Positions 46,851 through 58,304 of a DNA stretch of 64,000 nucleotides are shown piece after piece. The first letter of the stretch is position 1, and every line of letters starts with the position of its first letter. The translations under genes and the position numbers were made by a program. The notes beneath the pieces were generated by a model. The model had not been told where the DNA came from, made no database searches, and saw nothing but the letters and a program-made list of their open reading frames with translations. This stretch comes from Amphiduros pacificus (taxonomy: Eukaryota > Annelida > Polychaeta > Phyllodocida > Hesionidae): positions 32,073,927 to 32,137,926 of the forward strand of contig OX439012.1 of assembly GCA_949316495.1 (NCBI GenBank), in the 5' to 3' direction.

Positions 46851-47156
46851 GAAGTAACTAGTAAATTCAGTAAATTTAATGATGCTTGCTTTATTCTACC
46901 TGCAGTATTTTTGAGTAAGTCAAAAATAATGCAGGTAGGAAAAAAAACATAGTACCACAGCTGACGGTGTTAAGATTCAATCATGGATTTTAAACATTCG
47001 AGTAAGTGTCCCACGCGGCCAAATTTGAGAATATGCAAGTATGTTTTATAAGCTATAGATCATTAGGCAACAGATTGAAACAAAAATATACATGCATTTG
47101 CATTTGCATATAGTCCATACACACACTGTTAGCCACACTTAGGCTGGCAGCACACA

Positions 47157-47232
<76 letters not shown>

Positions 47233-47955
47233 GTGTGTGAGAACACTAGCCCACAGATGCAGAAAAACAATATGTCAAACCAAGAATATATACTAAACAT
47301 GTTTATGTACAGCATGGTGGCGATAGAAGTATATATGAAAGAACGTCAACAAATTTCCCAGAGGCCACTCTATCAGTGAAGCTAAATTTTCTATGTTCAA
47401 TAACAAAGATTCTTAGCGTACCTATTGTTAATAGACAATGAGAAAAATGCTTCCAAAGAGGTGTGTTGTAGTGTCAAAAAAGTGTGGCAATGGCAAAGAA
47501 GAGTGTTGCAGTGGATAGATCCTCCAGATGTCACCACCACTTAAACTCCATTGTATTCATAGGAGGATGATAATTGTGAATCTGTTGGATTATCTTAAAA
47601 ACTGTTAGCTTTAATAGATTTTTATTATTTTTGGAAAGCCAAAGCATTTCGTACTTTTCTGTTCATGCTTTGTTGAAAATATGCGTAAATAATACTTGTG
47701 AAATCCAATTTCAAATGACTATTATCGACTTTACATTTAAAGCATTAATGAAATAATCAAGCATTAAGCAAATCATCCATTGGACACTTTATCAACAAAC
47801 TTTGTTCAGCTTACCAGTGATATAGCGCAAACATCTGCCTAGTAAAGTTTTGCTAACTAAAGCTCAACGTTTTTGATTTTTACAAATAATTCTTTACCTT
47901 CATACAACTGACCTTATAAGAGTAATGTTCACTATATCACAGGCATTATGGTTTT
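46851..47955. other. Intergenic with (AT)n run, no gene seen
   Basis: It contains an (AT)n microsatellite at about 47157-47228. A TTTATT at 47621-47626 is a minus-strand AATAAA that could serve the transporter exon upstream of it. Confidence 0.5.
47157..47228. repeat. (AT)n microsatellite
   Basis: About 36 uninterrupted AT dinucleotides. Confidence 0.97.
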
Positions 47956-49161
47956 TTATCGGTTTAGCTTATCGAATAGTGTCTCAATCTCCTCAAGAGA
48001 TTTCCCTTTAGTCTCTGGCACAAACACTACTACAGATATCACATCTAAAATACAGAATAGAGCAAGGAGCCAGAATCCACAGTAGTCTGACATTGCTTGA
48101 GTAAGGGTTGGAAACCATTTAGTTGTCACAAATGCCACAGTCCAGTTACTCTGTATGACCACACTAGTTCCAATTCCTTGTATGTTATGTGGAAGGATTT
48201 CAGGGAGAATTAGATATGGGATGGGTCCCCAGCCCACATATATGCTAAATGTGTACACGATGATTGAGGTTGCTGGGATCCAGTCTAAACCAGTTGCATC
48301 TCTAGATATCAGGTAAAGAACAAACCCAGCGAAAAGCTACTTAGAAATATCAGTATCCCAGAGGACATAAGGAATGCTTTTCTTCCTAGTTTATCAATTT
48401 GTAACAGAGGAGGGTCATATCAATTTGTAACAGAGGAGGGCCATATCAATTTGTAACAGAGGAGGGCCATATCAATTAGTAACAGAGGAGGGCGATATCA
48501 ATTTGTAACAGAGGAGGGCCATATCAATTTGTAACAGAGGAGGGCCATATCAATTAGTAACAGAGGAGGGTCGCATCAATTAGTAACAGAGGAGGGCGAT
48601 ATCAATTAGTAACAGAGGAGGGCCATATCAATTAGTAACAGAGGAGGGCCATATCAATTAGTAACAGAGGAGGGTCGCATCAATTAGTAACAGAGGAGGG
48701 TCGCATCAATTAGTAACAGAGGAGGGTCGCATCAATTAGTAACAGAGGAGGGCGATATCAATTAGTAACAGAGGAGGGCCATATCAATTAGTAACAGAGG
48801 AGGGCCATATCAATTAGTAACAGAGGAGGGCCATATCAATTAGTAACAGAGGAGGGCCATATCAATTAGTAACAGAGGAGGGCCATATCAATTAGTAACA
48901 GAGGAGGGCCATATCAATTAGTAACAGAGGAGGGCCATATCAATTAGTAACAGAGGAGGGCCATATCAATTAGTAACAGAGGAGGGCCATATCAATTAGT
49001 AACAGAGGAGGGCCATATCAATTAGTAACAGAGGAGGGCCATATCAATTAGTAACAGAGGAGGGCCATATCAATTAGTAACAGAGGAGGGCGATATCCAA
49101 GTATTCCTACAGCATCCACTATGGCAGGGGGTACATCAGCATTGTCAGCAAACCCTGCTGC
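47956..49161 (-). pseudogene. MFS sugar-transporter last exon, disrupted
   Basis: Read on the minus strand from an acceptor (ATTTCAG|GCAGCAG at 49161), it gives AAGFADNADVPPAIVDAVGI. After a 26-bp tandem array it resumes IDKLGRKAFLMSSGILIFLS, then YTFSIYVGWGPIPYLILPEI, and ends VFVPETKGKSLEEIETLFDK before a stop at 47956-47958. DKLGRK and PETKGKSLEEIE are the signature motifs of the SLC2/Tret1-like sugar porter family, covering TM7/8 to TM12. Two faults exist. The array adds 676 bases with stops in the units. Near 48335 (SFSLGLFF versus AGFVLYLISR) one base is out of frame. It may be a pseudogene, a dead allele or an assembly problem. Upstream exons were not found with confidence. Confidence 0.75.
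48393..49096. repeat. 26-bp minisatellite inside the transporter exon (27 copies)
   Basis: The unit GTAACAGAGGAGGGCCATAT plus CAATTA repeats with exact register: the first and last GTAACAGAGG are at 48401 and 49077, 26 periods apart. The minus-strand unit is part of the coding sequence around residues RPPLLxI before DKLGRK. Variants (GTCGC, GCGAT, TTTG) are clustered. Confidence 0.95.
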
Positions 49162-49299
49162 CTGAAATGTGCGCTCAGTATAGAATATGGGCTCAGAGTT
49201 GTATGGCATTCATACCAATTAGTTTTTGTCCTATGTGAAGCATGACACAAATCATTAAACTACAAGTTGGTATTCCATTACTTTCTTTCTTGAACATTA

Positions 49300-49960
49300 T
49301 CAATATCATCTAATAACAGAGAATATACTTTTGAAGACAGCCCGATAAATTCACTAATTTATCAGCATTTTCTAAAGATTTAATAAATGTAGATTCTTTA
49401 TATAGTGACAAATCAAACCAATTTTATATAATACCATATCTTAATAAAGTTCTGTTTTTTTTTGGATATGCAATTATAAAGTTTAATATATGTTCACAGT
49501 ATTGGTTTCAAGGATGTACCAAATTTCCACTCATCATTAAAATTACAGTTCAGTTTAGCATCTACATTTTCAATATCTATTTCAGTCATATTATTAAAAC
49601 AATCCATCATATCAAAAGCATTACAGAGGAGTATAACTTCACCTGACCAATTGTCCTTACATAACATTTTAACATTCAAAAATAGTTTCTTTGTAAGTCG
49701 GTTATCATCTAAATTAATCAATCTATTCCAATATTTCTTCGTGTTAACATGCCTTTTTGATTTTGTACTTTTCCAACGCATGTCTCCTGTCAAAGCCAAC
49801 AATGGAGTTTTTGAATGAACACTAAGAAAGTACCTTACTGCCCTCTGGTGTGTGTTTTCACATTTTGAGAAAGTACTTTGCTGCCCTCTGGTGTATTCTT
49901 TAACATTTTATGTTATCCTTGTAACCCGAAACCTCTGAGGCCTATCCAATGACTGGAGAA
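49300..49960 (-). mobile_element. Non-LTR retrotransposon (LINE) fragment
   Basis: Minus-strand frame 49494-49802 reads ALTGDMRWKSTKSKRHVNTK and KYWNRLINLDDNRLTKKLF. This matches the post-RT region common in invertebrate LINEs (GDMGW...RYWNRL..MDD.RLTKKVF). No intact ORF around it. The outer limits given are approximate. Confidence 0.65.
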
Positions 49961-50711
49961 ACTGGTGTTTCATATAATATAGTAAATGTGCCAACACCTA
50001 CATTTCTAAACGCACTGAATTTTGAAATTATATAAATAAATAAATAACTAGAAATGTTTCAGAATTTCGAGGTGTGCAAAACTGGAACAATTTTGAACAC
50101 AATTACAGTCCCTCCTTTTATGGACCCTCACAGCATATAAAAAGTTAAAAAGGAAAGGTATCAATCAACATCAGAGATCCTATTATGCACTGATAGAAAA
50201 TACTTTATGTTCCGGATTACATTCTACAATTCCATCTCCAACAGCTACCAAATACTCATAATCATGCAGGCGTCCTTCAAAAACTGTTTTTGTGAACATC
50301 AGCCATTAACATTTTATTTGACAATTACTAAGAAAGATTGATCAACATAAAAAATGTCAATAAAAACATTGTTGAATGTCACTGAATTAATTACAAGATA
50401 TTTTCTATACCTGGTTTCCAAAAAGGTTTGGCTTTAAAATAAAAATTATTGAGTATGTCATCAAGCAAATCATTGAGTATGTCATTAAGCAAATATCATG
50501 GTCAAGATGTTGGGCAAATGTTTTGCCCAATAATAAATATAGTGTAAAGAACGCCCTATGAATATAAAGAGCAATTAACATATTTGGAATAGATTGTATG
50601 TTATGTTGTAAATTATATTTGTTGTAAATTGTATTTGAACTGTATATGCCATTTTGAAAACGTCCTGGTGAGAAAGCACAAATCAGAAACGTACATGTAC
50701 ACACGATCTGC
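49961..50711. other. Intergenic, no gene seen
   Basis: AT-rich DNA. Its short open frames have no supporting features. Confidence 0.45.
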
Positions 50712-51264
50712 GGGGCCCCCATAGGGTTTTAGGATTATTGGATTTTTGGCCTAAAAAAGAGGGATTATTGGATTTTTGGGGTGAAATATCTGGGATTTTT
50801 GGATTTTGAGGAAAGTGTTTAGGATTAATGGATTTTTAATAGGATAATTGGATTTTAGGATTTTTCAGAAATAAAGGATTATTAATTCAAACAATTAATG
50901 ATTTAGATATGCGTTTCATGATATTTGTGATAAATATTTGTGTGACACTCTATGGTCCCCACCATCAGAAATAACTGGCTGGTCCCTTTGTATTTGGACT
51001 CTGCAAGTACATTTTGTAATGTGGCATGACCTGTGTGAAACACTTAATATCATGTTATATCATGCATGTTATGTAATTCATTGCCAAATAAATTTGTACT
51101 AAATGTAAACATATTTTAGGATTTTTTGTTTTATACTTTTGGATTTTTAGATTTGAGGGGAAAAATATTTAAGGATTTTTGGCTACAAAAGATAAGGATT
51201 TTTGGATTTTTAGGTAAAAAAAGGGGGATTATTGGGTTTTTCATACCCCCCCTATGGGGGCCCC
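50712..51264. mobile_element. 553-bp MITE, copy 1
   Basis: Inverted ends are GGGGCCCCCATAGGG and CCCTATGGGGGCCCC. It is flanked by a 6-base direct repeat ATCTGC (50706-50711 and 51265-51270). Many GGATTTTTGGATTTTT phrases lie inside near both ends, in the same direction. No transposase. It appears identical to 53143-53695. A 6-bp target duplication would fit Dada or IS3EU-type transposases better than piggyBac, Tc1 or hAT; the superfamily is not proven. Confidence 0.88.
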
Positions 51265-52240
51265 ATCTGCGGTTATGTCAGGTGACAAGTCTGAATCTAC
51301 CAGGATTAAATCAAAGTACTTGATTTTTTATAGTATTTTCCAAGGCCTATGACCTCTCTAAACATTTTCTGGTCATGCTTGCAAATTGCTTCAAAAATGA
51401 TCAATTACAGGTTTTGTGAAATCACAGAGTACACATGCAGGCATTTTACAGAGGTTTGGGGTATACATGCGTAAATGATATGTGGCCACAAAGCTGTGAA
51501 TCAAGCAAGTTATCCCACTGAAATCAACCAAAATGCACCAACCTTGTTTATTGTGTTTTGATGAAATTACCATCAGGTGGTCACATTTCTACAAGCATGT
51601 AACCTCTAATGTTGTCTGTCAGGGTGTTACGCCTGTACCAATGGACAAACATCAGTAGACAAACAGGGCTCTGGTAGCCAAATTGCACTAGGTCACTGGT
51701 AAGATCAACAAAGTTTGTTGACAAAGTGTCCAATGGATGATTTGGATTTTAACAGAAAACTCACTTTCAAATGGCACAGGCATTTATTTATGTAGGGTAA
51801 ATATGATGGGTAATAACATTTTATAGCAAAGTTTGGGGTATAAACATTTCACTTCTACAAGAAATAAGTTCTTGAAAACCTCATTTCATGAATGCTTTAA
51901 ATCCTTTCCATGAACAGACTTGAGCAGGTGATTATTTCGGCCAATCAAAATGCATGTTACATATTTAATTTGCTATCTTGATTCTCAATAGCTAGTATTT
52001 GTCATGTTATTCAAAATGACAGGCTTCTTGACAATTCAATGATAGCTTATAAGTTTTTTTTAATTATTGAATCATGTTAGCATGAAATGTCTTGAGAGCA
52101 GCAAAGCGTTGTTATAAGTGAGCCATTTCCTGTTTGCTTTCTAACCATGCACAGCTTACCATGAATTCATGTCAAGCAAAAACACATGTTGACCTATATT
52201 AAACTTGAAATTGATCTAATCATTAAAATGCCAGCCATAT
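51265..52240. other. Intergenic, no gene seen
   Basis: AT-rich DNA without recognisable coding exons. Confidence 0.45.
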
Positions 52241-52241
52241 A

Positions 52242-52385
52242 TTTGTTTGTGTGGCGTCTTACATCACTTTCAACATCGTTTCAGTCATTTTGTGATGAGA
52301 CCTCCTTGAAGCAGATATAGTGTTGCCTCACTTAATTGTTATTTTACAGGTCCTTGACATGACAACCCATCAAGTCAAGCCATTA
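52242..52385 (-). repeat. SINE 3' fragment
   Basis: A TTTGTTTG start, then TTTCAGTCATTTTGTGATGA and AGCAGATATAGTGTTGCCTC: the 3' half of the SINE family at 37218, inverted. Confidence 0.7.
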
Positions 52386-52524
52386 CTTCTCCAAATTTAA
52401 CCAATACTGTCACAACTCCTGGAATGTTTGCAATGGATTGACATCAGACATACAACATGACATCAGCACTATTAAAACAGGTGATGCTTGCATTTCACCC
52501 AGTGAGTCTGCAGTTGGTATGAGC

Positions 52525-53142
52525 ATCACGTACTTTGGTCACTTTGGACAGGAAGGCACAAATCAACAAGATGTGTAAAAGAGGACACTACCATATGAGG
52601 AACATTGCTGCTATTAGACAGTGTCTAGACAACAAAATGGCAGAAATTCTTATTCATGCCTTTGTCACCTATACACTAGACCTTCTTGTTGGACGTTCTA
52701 CAGATAAGATTTTTAAAAAATAAGATACTTGCAGAGCTCTGCAGTGCGTGTTATAGGGAAAATCGGGAAATATATCCAAGACTGAGAAATTAAAGGGACT
52801 ACACTGGCCAGAATTCAAATTCCTTTTCACCACATGTAAGGCTTAAAATGGTAAGGCGCCTCCTTACCTATGTGACCTTTTTTTCACAATAGACAAAGAG
52901 GAAGAAACCTGAGGTCTGATGACAATTTGGTGGTCCTTAACAGCTGCTTGAAGACGGTGGGGGATAGAGCATTCTCAGTGATAGCACCAAGGCTGTGGAA
53001 TGCCATTGCCAATGATATTTGGACTTTTGCTTCAACAAAATGCCTTCAATATTAGACTGAATATTTATTCAGGAGGCAATTCCTTGATAAAGTGCTATGA
53101 ACAGGCACTGTCTGGTATCAGTGATATATAAATCTTATTATT
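52525..53142 (+). mobile_element. LINE 3' remnant, second copy
   Basis: It aligns with 46265-46850: GACAGTGTCTAGACAACAAA and further conceptual RT C-terminal phrases (HAFVTYTLD, then LKGLHWP). It has several stops and frame changes. The tail GATATATAAATCTTATTATT leads into an ATT microsatellite, into which the 553-bp MITE copy 2 has inserted. Confidence 0.7.
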
Positions 53143-53695
53143 GGGGCCCCCATAGGGTTTTAGGATTATTGGATTTTTGGCCTAAAAAAGAGGGATTATT
53201 GGATTTTTGGGGTGAAATATCTGGGATTTTTGGATTTTGAGGAAAGTGTTTAGGATTAATGGATTTTTAATAGGATAATTGGATTTTAGGATTTTTCAGA
53301 AATAAAGGATTATTAATTCAAACAATTAATGATTTAGATATGCGTTTCATGATATTTGTGATAAATATTTGTGTGACACTCTATGGTCCCCACCATCAGA
53401 AATAACTGGCTGGTCCCTTTGTATTTGGACTCTGCAAGTACATTTTGTAATGTGGCATGACCTGTGTGAAACACTTAATATCATGTTATATCATGCATGT
53501 TATGTAATTCATTGCCAAATAAATTTGTACTAAATGTAAACATATTTTAGGATTTTTTGTTTTATACTTTTGGATTTTTAGATTTGAGGGGAAAAATATT
53601 TAAGGATTTTTGGCTACAAAAGATAAGGATTTTTGGATTTTTAGGTAAAAAAAGGGGGATTATTGGGTTTTTCATACCCCCCCTATGGGGGCCCC
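53143..53695. mobile_element. 553-bp MITE, copy 2
   Basis: Same length, ends and apparent sequence as 50712-51264. Its flanking 6-base repeat is ATTATT, within the ATT tail of the adjacent LINE remnant. No difference between copies was seen by eye, so at least one moved very recently. Confidence 0.88.
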
Positions 53696-53835
53696 ATTAT
53701 TATTATTATTATTATAATTTATAATAAATGTTTAACATTTCAATAATCTTATCATAAATATTTCATTATGGGCATCACTTTGGTTACCTATTGCGGTTGA
53801 CCTGAAATAGAGAATACAAAACTTTTTATCTTTTT

Positions 53836-54012
53836 TTATTTGAGATTGTACCTCACTTCCGATATTATTTCAGTGATATCATGACGAGACCTACCTGTAG
53901 CAGAACTATTGTGACCGACTTAAATGTCTTTAACATGACAAATGACTCAGTCGCAGATTAACAAGGACAATGGGTATATCTTCAGGCACTGGTTTTTGCT
54001 CATGCAATAAAA
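53836..54012 (-). repeat. Diverged SINE fragment
   Basis: Minus-strand similarity to the SINE body: ATATTATTTCAGTGATATCA, GACGAGACCTACCTGTAGCAG and AACAAGGACAATGGG. Older than the copies at 35581 and 37218. Confidence 0.55.
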
Positions 54013-55200
54013 ACCTGCCACAGGTATAAGCTTTTATAGAAATTTATGATAAGAATTTAAAGTAACTCCACAAAATACAAAACATTATCATTGTTATGTA
54101 GTATTTTTTTATTTATGATCAAGCATTAACTCGTTAGGCCTTACATATTCTTAAAGGGATTAAGCACCAATTTTGCAAAAAAATATTTAAAATTCACATA
54201 TTGATGATAGATATATTTGTCTTTCATGTCTTTTCACCTTTTCTATTGAAATATCCCCGCGGGTGCCTGTTTAATGTATTTGAACAAGACCCAAATTCAT
54301 ACCCCCCTCATTAAAGCGCACTCCTCTCGTGGCGTCATTTTGATGTGGAGTGTTATCATAGAGGCACTGAAAGGTAAAATGACATCATTAGAGTATGGCA
54401 ATATACTTATGACGTCATGAAATGTATTGTCATTTGAACAGTGCCAAAATGACATCAAACAGTGCTACCCTACTTTGAGCCTCAATTGAGGTCAAACAAA
54501 GTTCACGCTACCCGTGTTTTCCCGTCTTGTGCAGCTTATGGCTCAGACAGACCTCAGCTGGGCGTGTAACTTCTATGACTCACAGCAACTTATCTCTATG
54601 TATATACTCAATGTATAACTTCAATATGTCATATTGTTCATATGTGGATATGTTTTCAATACACCAAATTATAGGATTAATATCTTTAATCAAAATTTAG
54701 ACAATAAATATTAACAAATAACCATTTTCCAAATGTATGGTCTTTTTTTTGGCATTCATATGCACCGGTTCATTCATATCACCCCATAACATTTCAAATG
54801 TAAAACACGAAAATATAAACATAAAAAGTGATAATTATAGAAAATGTGAATAGGAAAACTGATATAATCAACATTTCATTTTGTAAAATATATGTAAACG
54901 GTCAGTGGATGAGTATTATTATACTAAGAATGTTTGCAAGGAAGCTTAAAGCATAAATAGTCAGAATATCTCCACGAGAATGCAGGCCCATAAAAACCAA
55001 GATAACATTTAGATATTTCCAAAATGTTTAGATAACAATTATTATAATAAGTTCATTAATCAAGTATTGGGCACATTACGCAACTAAGCATGGGATGAGA
55101 GTTTAAACAATTTTTTAAACTACAATAAATACAATCCTATCCTCTGTGCATAGAAATTGCATAAAAATTAACTTTATTGGAGCAATACATATTTATAAAT
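54013..55200. other. Intergenic, no gene seen
   Basis: Mostly AT-rich. A slightly more GC-rich stretch at 54250-54600 has no convincing frame. Confidence 0.45.
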
Positions 55201-55206
55201 ATAACT

Positions 55207-55570
55207 AGTTGGAGCCAAACATCTATTTGGTCACGCAAATACATGACAAAATAAGGTCACGCATGGCTGTTGTGGGACATCATCTGGTCATGCATCGCTG
55301 CATATGTCACTAAAATGCCAAATATACCTCACGCGTGACACAACATGCTCCTGCGTGATCTCATTTGGTCACGTTCATGTGTGACACAATAGAGGTTTGG
55401 ATACAACTGATAATACTTTTTTTTTTCAACTGATAATACTGGTAAGGCTTATTTTTTCTCACGCGTGACACAACATGCTCATGTGTGATCCCATTTGGTC
55501 ACTTCCATGCGTGACACAATATAGGTCTGGATACAACTGATAATACTGGTATGGCTTATTTTTTTCTTGT
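55207..55570. mobile_element. MITE-like repeat with duplicated right half
   Basis: Inverted ends are AGTTGGAGCCAAACATCTAT and, at 55408, GGTTTGGATACAACT. The interior is rich in GTCACGC/GCGTGAC. The right half (CTCACGCGTGACACAACATG and on) is repeated once more to about 55560. A related copy lies at 59858-60051. Confidence 0.55.
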
Positions 55571-56280
55571 TTTCTGGAGCTATAGTTTTCCTCTCTGTAC
55601 GAGAACAACCAGGTCTAACATATTCTCTGACCTAAGATCTATTCATGATATCGGTGATAAGTTCAGTAATGAGTAGATCAAGTATCTAGTGCTTTCTGTA
55701 TACACCACACATATTACCGCCTGTCTGCAGTCAGTGACAAATGCTTTGTAGAAGATTGGTATAATCAACTGAATATGTACAGTATCTTCATGATTTTTAA
55801 ATAATCAGATTTATCTACTCAATTTCTACTTTTCATTGCAAAATGTTTGTGTCATTTTCCAGATGTTAGGTATTCTCCAAAGTGAGTGATAATTACATGT
55901 ACATAATGGATGAAGGATGTTTTCATGTTTAGTACTTTCCAAATACACCACAACAGAACTTGTCTTTTGTGTTAAGTTCACATCCCAATCGCAATGTAAA
56001 ATGCAAATCTAAATATCACCCATGGAAGTCAATCAAGGACACTAGGTAATTGATTCTTTGTACAAATTATTTAAAAAATAAGTGTTTCATTAATTATTTT
56101 GACCAAAATATAAAACCTCATCTTTATAAGATTATCCACCAGTTTCACACACAAGTTTACCATATCGCCCTCTGGTGACAAAGTCATGTACATGTAAGAT
56201 ATTGGTTCACACCTGAATTATGACCAGTCTGAATCAGACATGTATCTGGTCACATACCGCTGTTAGTCTGCATATTTCAG
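55571..56280. other. Intergenic or intronic DNA, no gene seen
   Basis: AT-rich, no features recognised. Confidence 0.4.
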
Positions 56281-56284
56281 AAAT

Positions 56285-56725
56285 GTGTAGAAGTCATGCA
56301 TGTAAAGGTCATCAGTGGAGATCTCATGAGTGTAGAGGTCATGTGTATAGAGGTCATGCATGTAGAAGTCATGCATGTAGAAGTCATGTGTGTAGAAGTC
56401 ATGTGTTTAGAAGTCATGTGTGTAGAAGTCATGTGTGGAGGAGTCATGTGTGTAGAAGTCATGTGTGTAGAAGTCATGCATGTAGAAGTCATGTGTTTAG
56501 AAGTCATGTGTGTAGAAGTCATGTGTGCAGAAGTCATGTGTTTAGAAGTCATGTGTGTAGAAGTCATGTGTGCAGAAGTCATGTGTGCAGAAGTCATATG
56601 TGCAGACGACATGTGGAGGAGTCATGAGTGTAGAAGTCATGTATATAGAAGTCATGTGTATTGAAGTCATGGGTATAAAAGTCATGTGAAGTCATGAGTG
56701 GAGAAATCATCTGTGGAGAAGTAGC
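56285..56725. repeat. 15-bp minisatellite (about 28 copies)
   Basis: The unit AAGTCATGTGTGTAG occurs with single-base variants. It is open in several frames on both strands because 15 is divisible by three. Confidence 0.95.
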
Positions 56726-56762
56726 TCCAAATGACCTTAGTTTATTTCTTTTTTACCGTAAC

Positions 56763-57100
56763 TGATATGCATGAATATGCACTTACTGATATGCACTTAC
56801 TGATATGCACTTACTGATATGCATTTACTGATATGCACTTACTGATATGCACTTACTGATATACACTTACTAATATGCACATACAGATATGCACTTACTA
56901 ATATGCACTTACTGATATACACTTACTAATATGCACTTACAGATATGCACTTACTGATATACACTTACTAATATGCACTTACTAATATGCACTTACAGAT
57001 ATGCACTTACTAATATGCACTTACAGATATACACTTGCAGATATGCACTTACTGATATGCACTAACAGATACGCACTTACAGATATGCACTTACTGATAT
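56763..57100. repeat. 14-bp minisatellite (about 24 copies)
   Basis: The unit ACTTACTGATATGC, with CTAAT and CAGAT variants. Confidence 0.95.
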
Positions 57101-57174
57101 TCTTGGCAAGAATATCTTTAACTACACAATCAAAGAGGTCTCGCTATAACTGGGGCCTGGTCAGTGAACACAAA

Positions 57175-57812
57175 TTGGTAGTCACATTTCAGCAAAATGT
57201 CACATGTTTGTATACATTTTGGTATAAATTGTAGCAGTCACATGTTGGTATATATTTTGGTATAAATTGTGGCTGTCACATGTTGGTATATATTTTGGTA
57301 TAAATTGTGGCTGTCACATGTTGGTATACATTTTGGTATAAATTGTGGCAGTCACATGTTGGTATACATTTTGGTATAAATTGTGGCTGTCACATGTTGG
57401 TATACATTTTGGTATAAATTGTGGCTGTCACATGTTGGTATACATTTTGGTATAAATTGTGGCTGTCACATGTTGGTATACATTTTGGTATAAATTGTGG
57501 TTGTCACATGTTGGTATACATTTTGGTATAAATTGTGGCGGTCACATGTTGGTATACATTTTGGTATAAATTGTGGCTGTCACATGTTGGTATACATTTT
57601 GGTATAAATTGTGGCTGTCACATGTTGGTATACATTTTGGTATAAATTGTGGCTGTCACATGTTGGTATACATTTTGGTATAAATTGTGGCTGTCACATG
57701 TTGGTATACATTTTGGTATAAATTGTGGTTGTCACATGTTGGTATACATTTTGGTATAAATTGTGGCGGTCACATGTTGGTATACATTTTGGTATGGATT
57801 GTGGCAGTAACT
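57175..57812. repeat. 38-bp minisatellite (about 16 copies)
   Basis: The unit CACATGTTGGTATACATTTT plus GGTATAAATTGTGGCTGT is nearly invariant. A TTGTC/GCGGTC variant pair recurs six units apart, indicating block duplication. Confidence 0.95.
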
Positions 57813-58049
57813 TAAGAGCATGTTTTTGGGGGTTTTTTTTCTATAAAATATCACATAGTTACAGTCGTCAAGACTTTTATTCTTAAAATCTTGTTTTCAT
57901 TGTTTTAATAATAAGCCTGACGGTTATGGTAGTAAATGTACTGCATTAGTTACTTACTGGAAGACTGGAACAAATGTCGAAACTCTTGCTGAAGGTCACT
58001 TGTTTTACTTCCTGACCTCATGTTTTAGACACCTCAATCTGAGGTGTGA

Positions 58050-58300
58050 AGAATCCAGGGTTTCCCTCATCATATCTCACTGTTTCTCATGATATTTTAT
58101 CAAATCTCATTTTATCTCATTGTCTCTCTTGATATTTCATCAACTCTCATGTATTATCAAATCTCATTCTATCTGATAACATCTCATTTGATCTGATCCT
58201 ATCTCATGATATTTCATCAAATCTCATTCAATCTGATCATATCACATTATATTTCATTAAATCTCATTTTATCTGAGCTTATCTCATGTAATATTCATCA
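58050..58300. repeat. Degenerate ATCTCAT-rich array
   Basis: Imperfect TTTCATCAAATCTCATTTTA-like phrases end just after the stop codon of the minus-strand gene, in its 3' region. Confidence 0.75.
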
Positions 58301-58304
58301 AATC

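Noticed and set aside
48393-49096. Array treated as an intron between two transporter exons
   Set aside because: No donor/acceptor pair with matching phase joins the flanking coding pieces, while a single-unit version reads straight through.
56220-56664. Met/His/Ser-rich frames on both strands
   Set aside because: Product of the 15-bp array.
57954-58035. Possible upstream transporter exon on the minus strand (ends TCTTCCA|GTAAGT)
   Set aside because: The donor is good, but the frame is closed by a stop a few codons upstream and no proper acceptor is visible; too weak to annotate.
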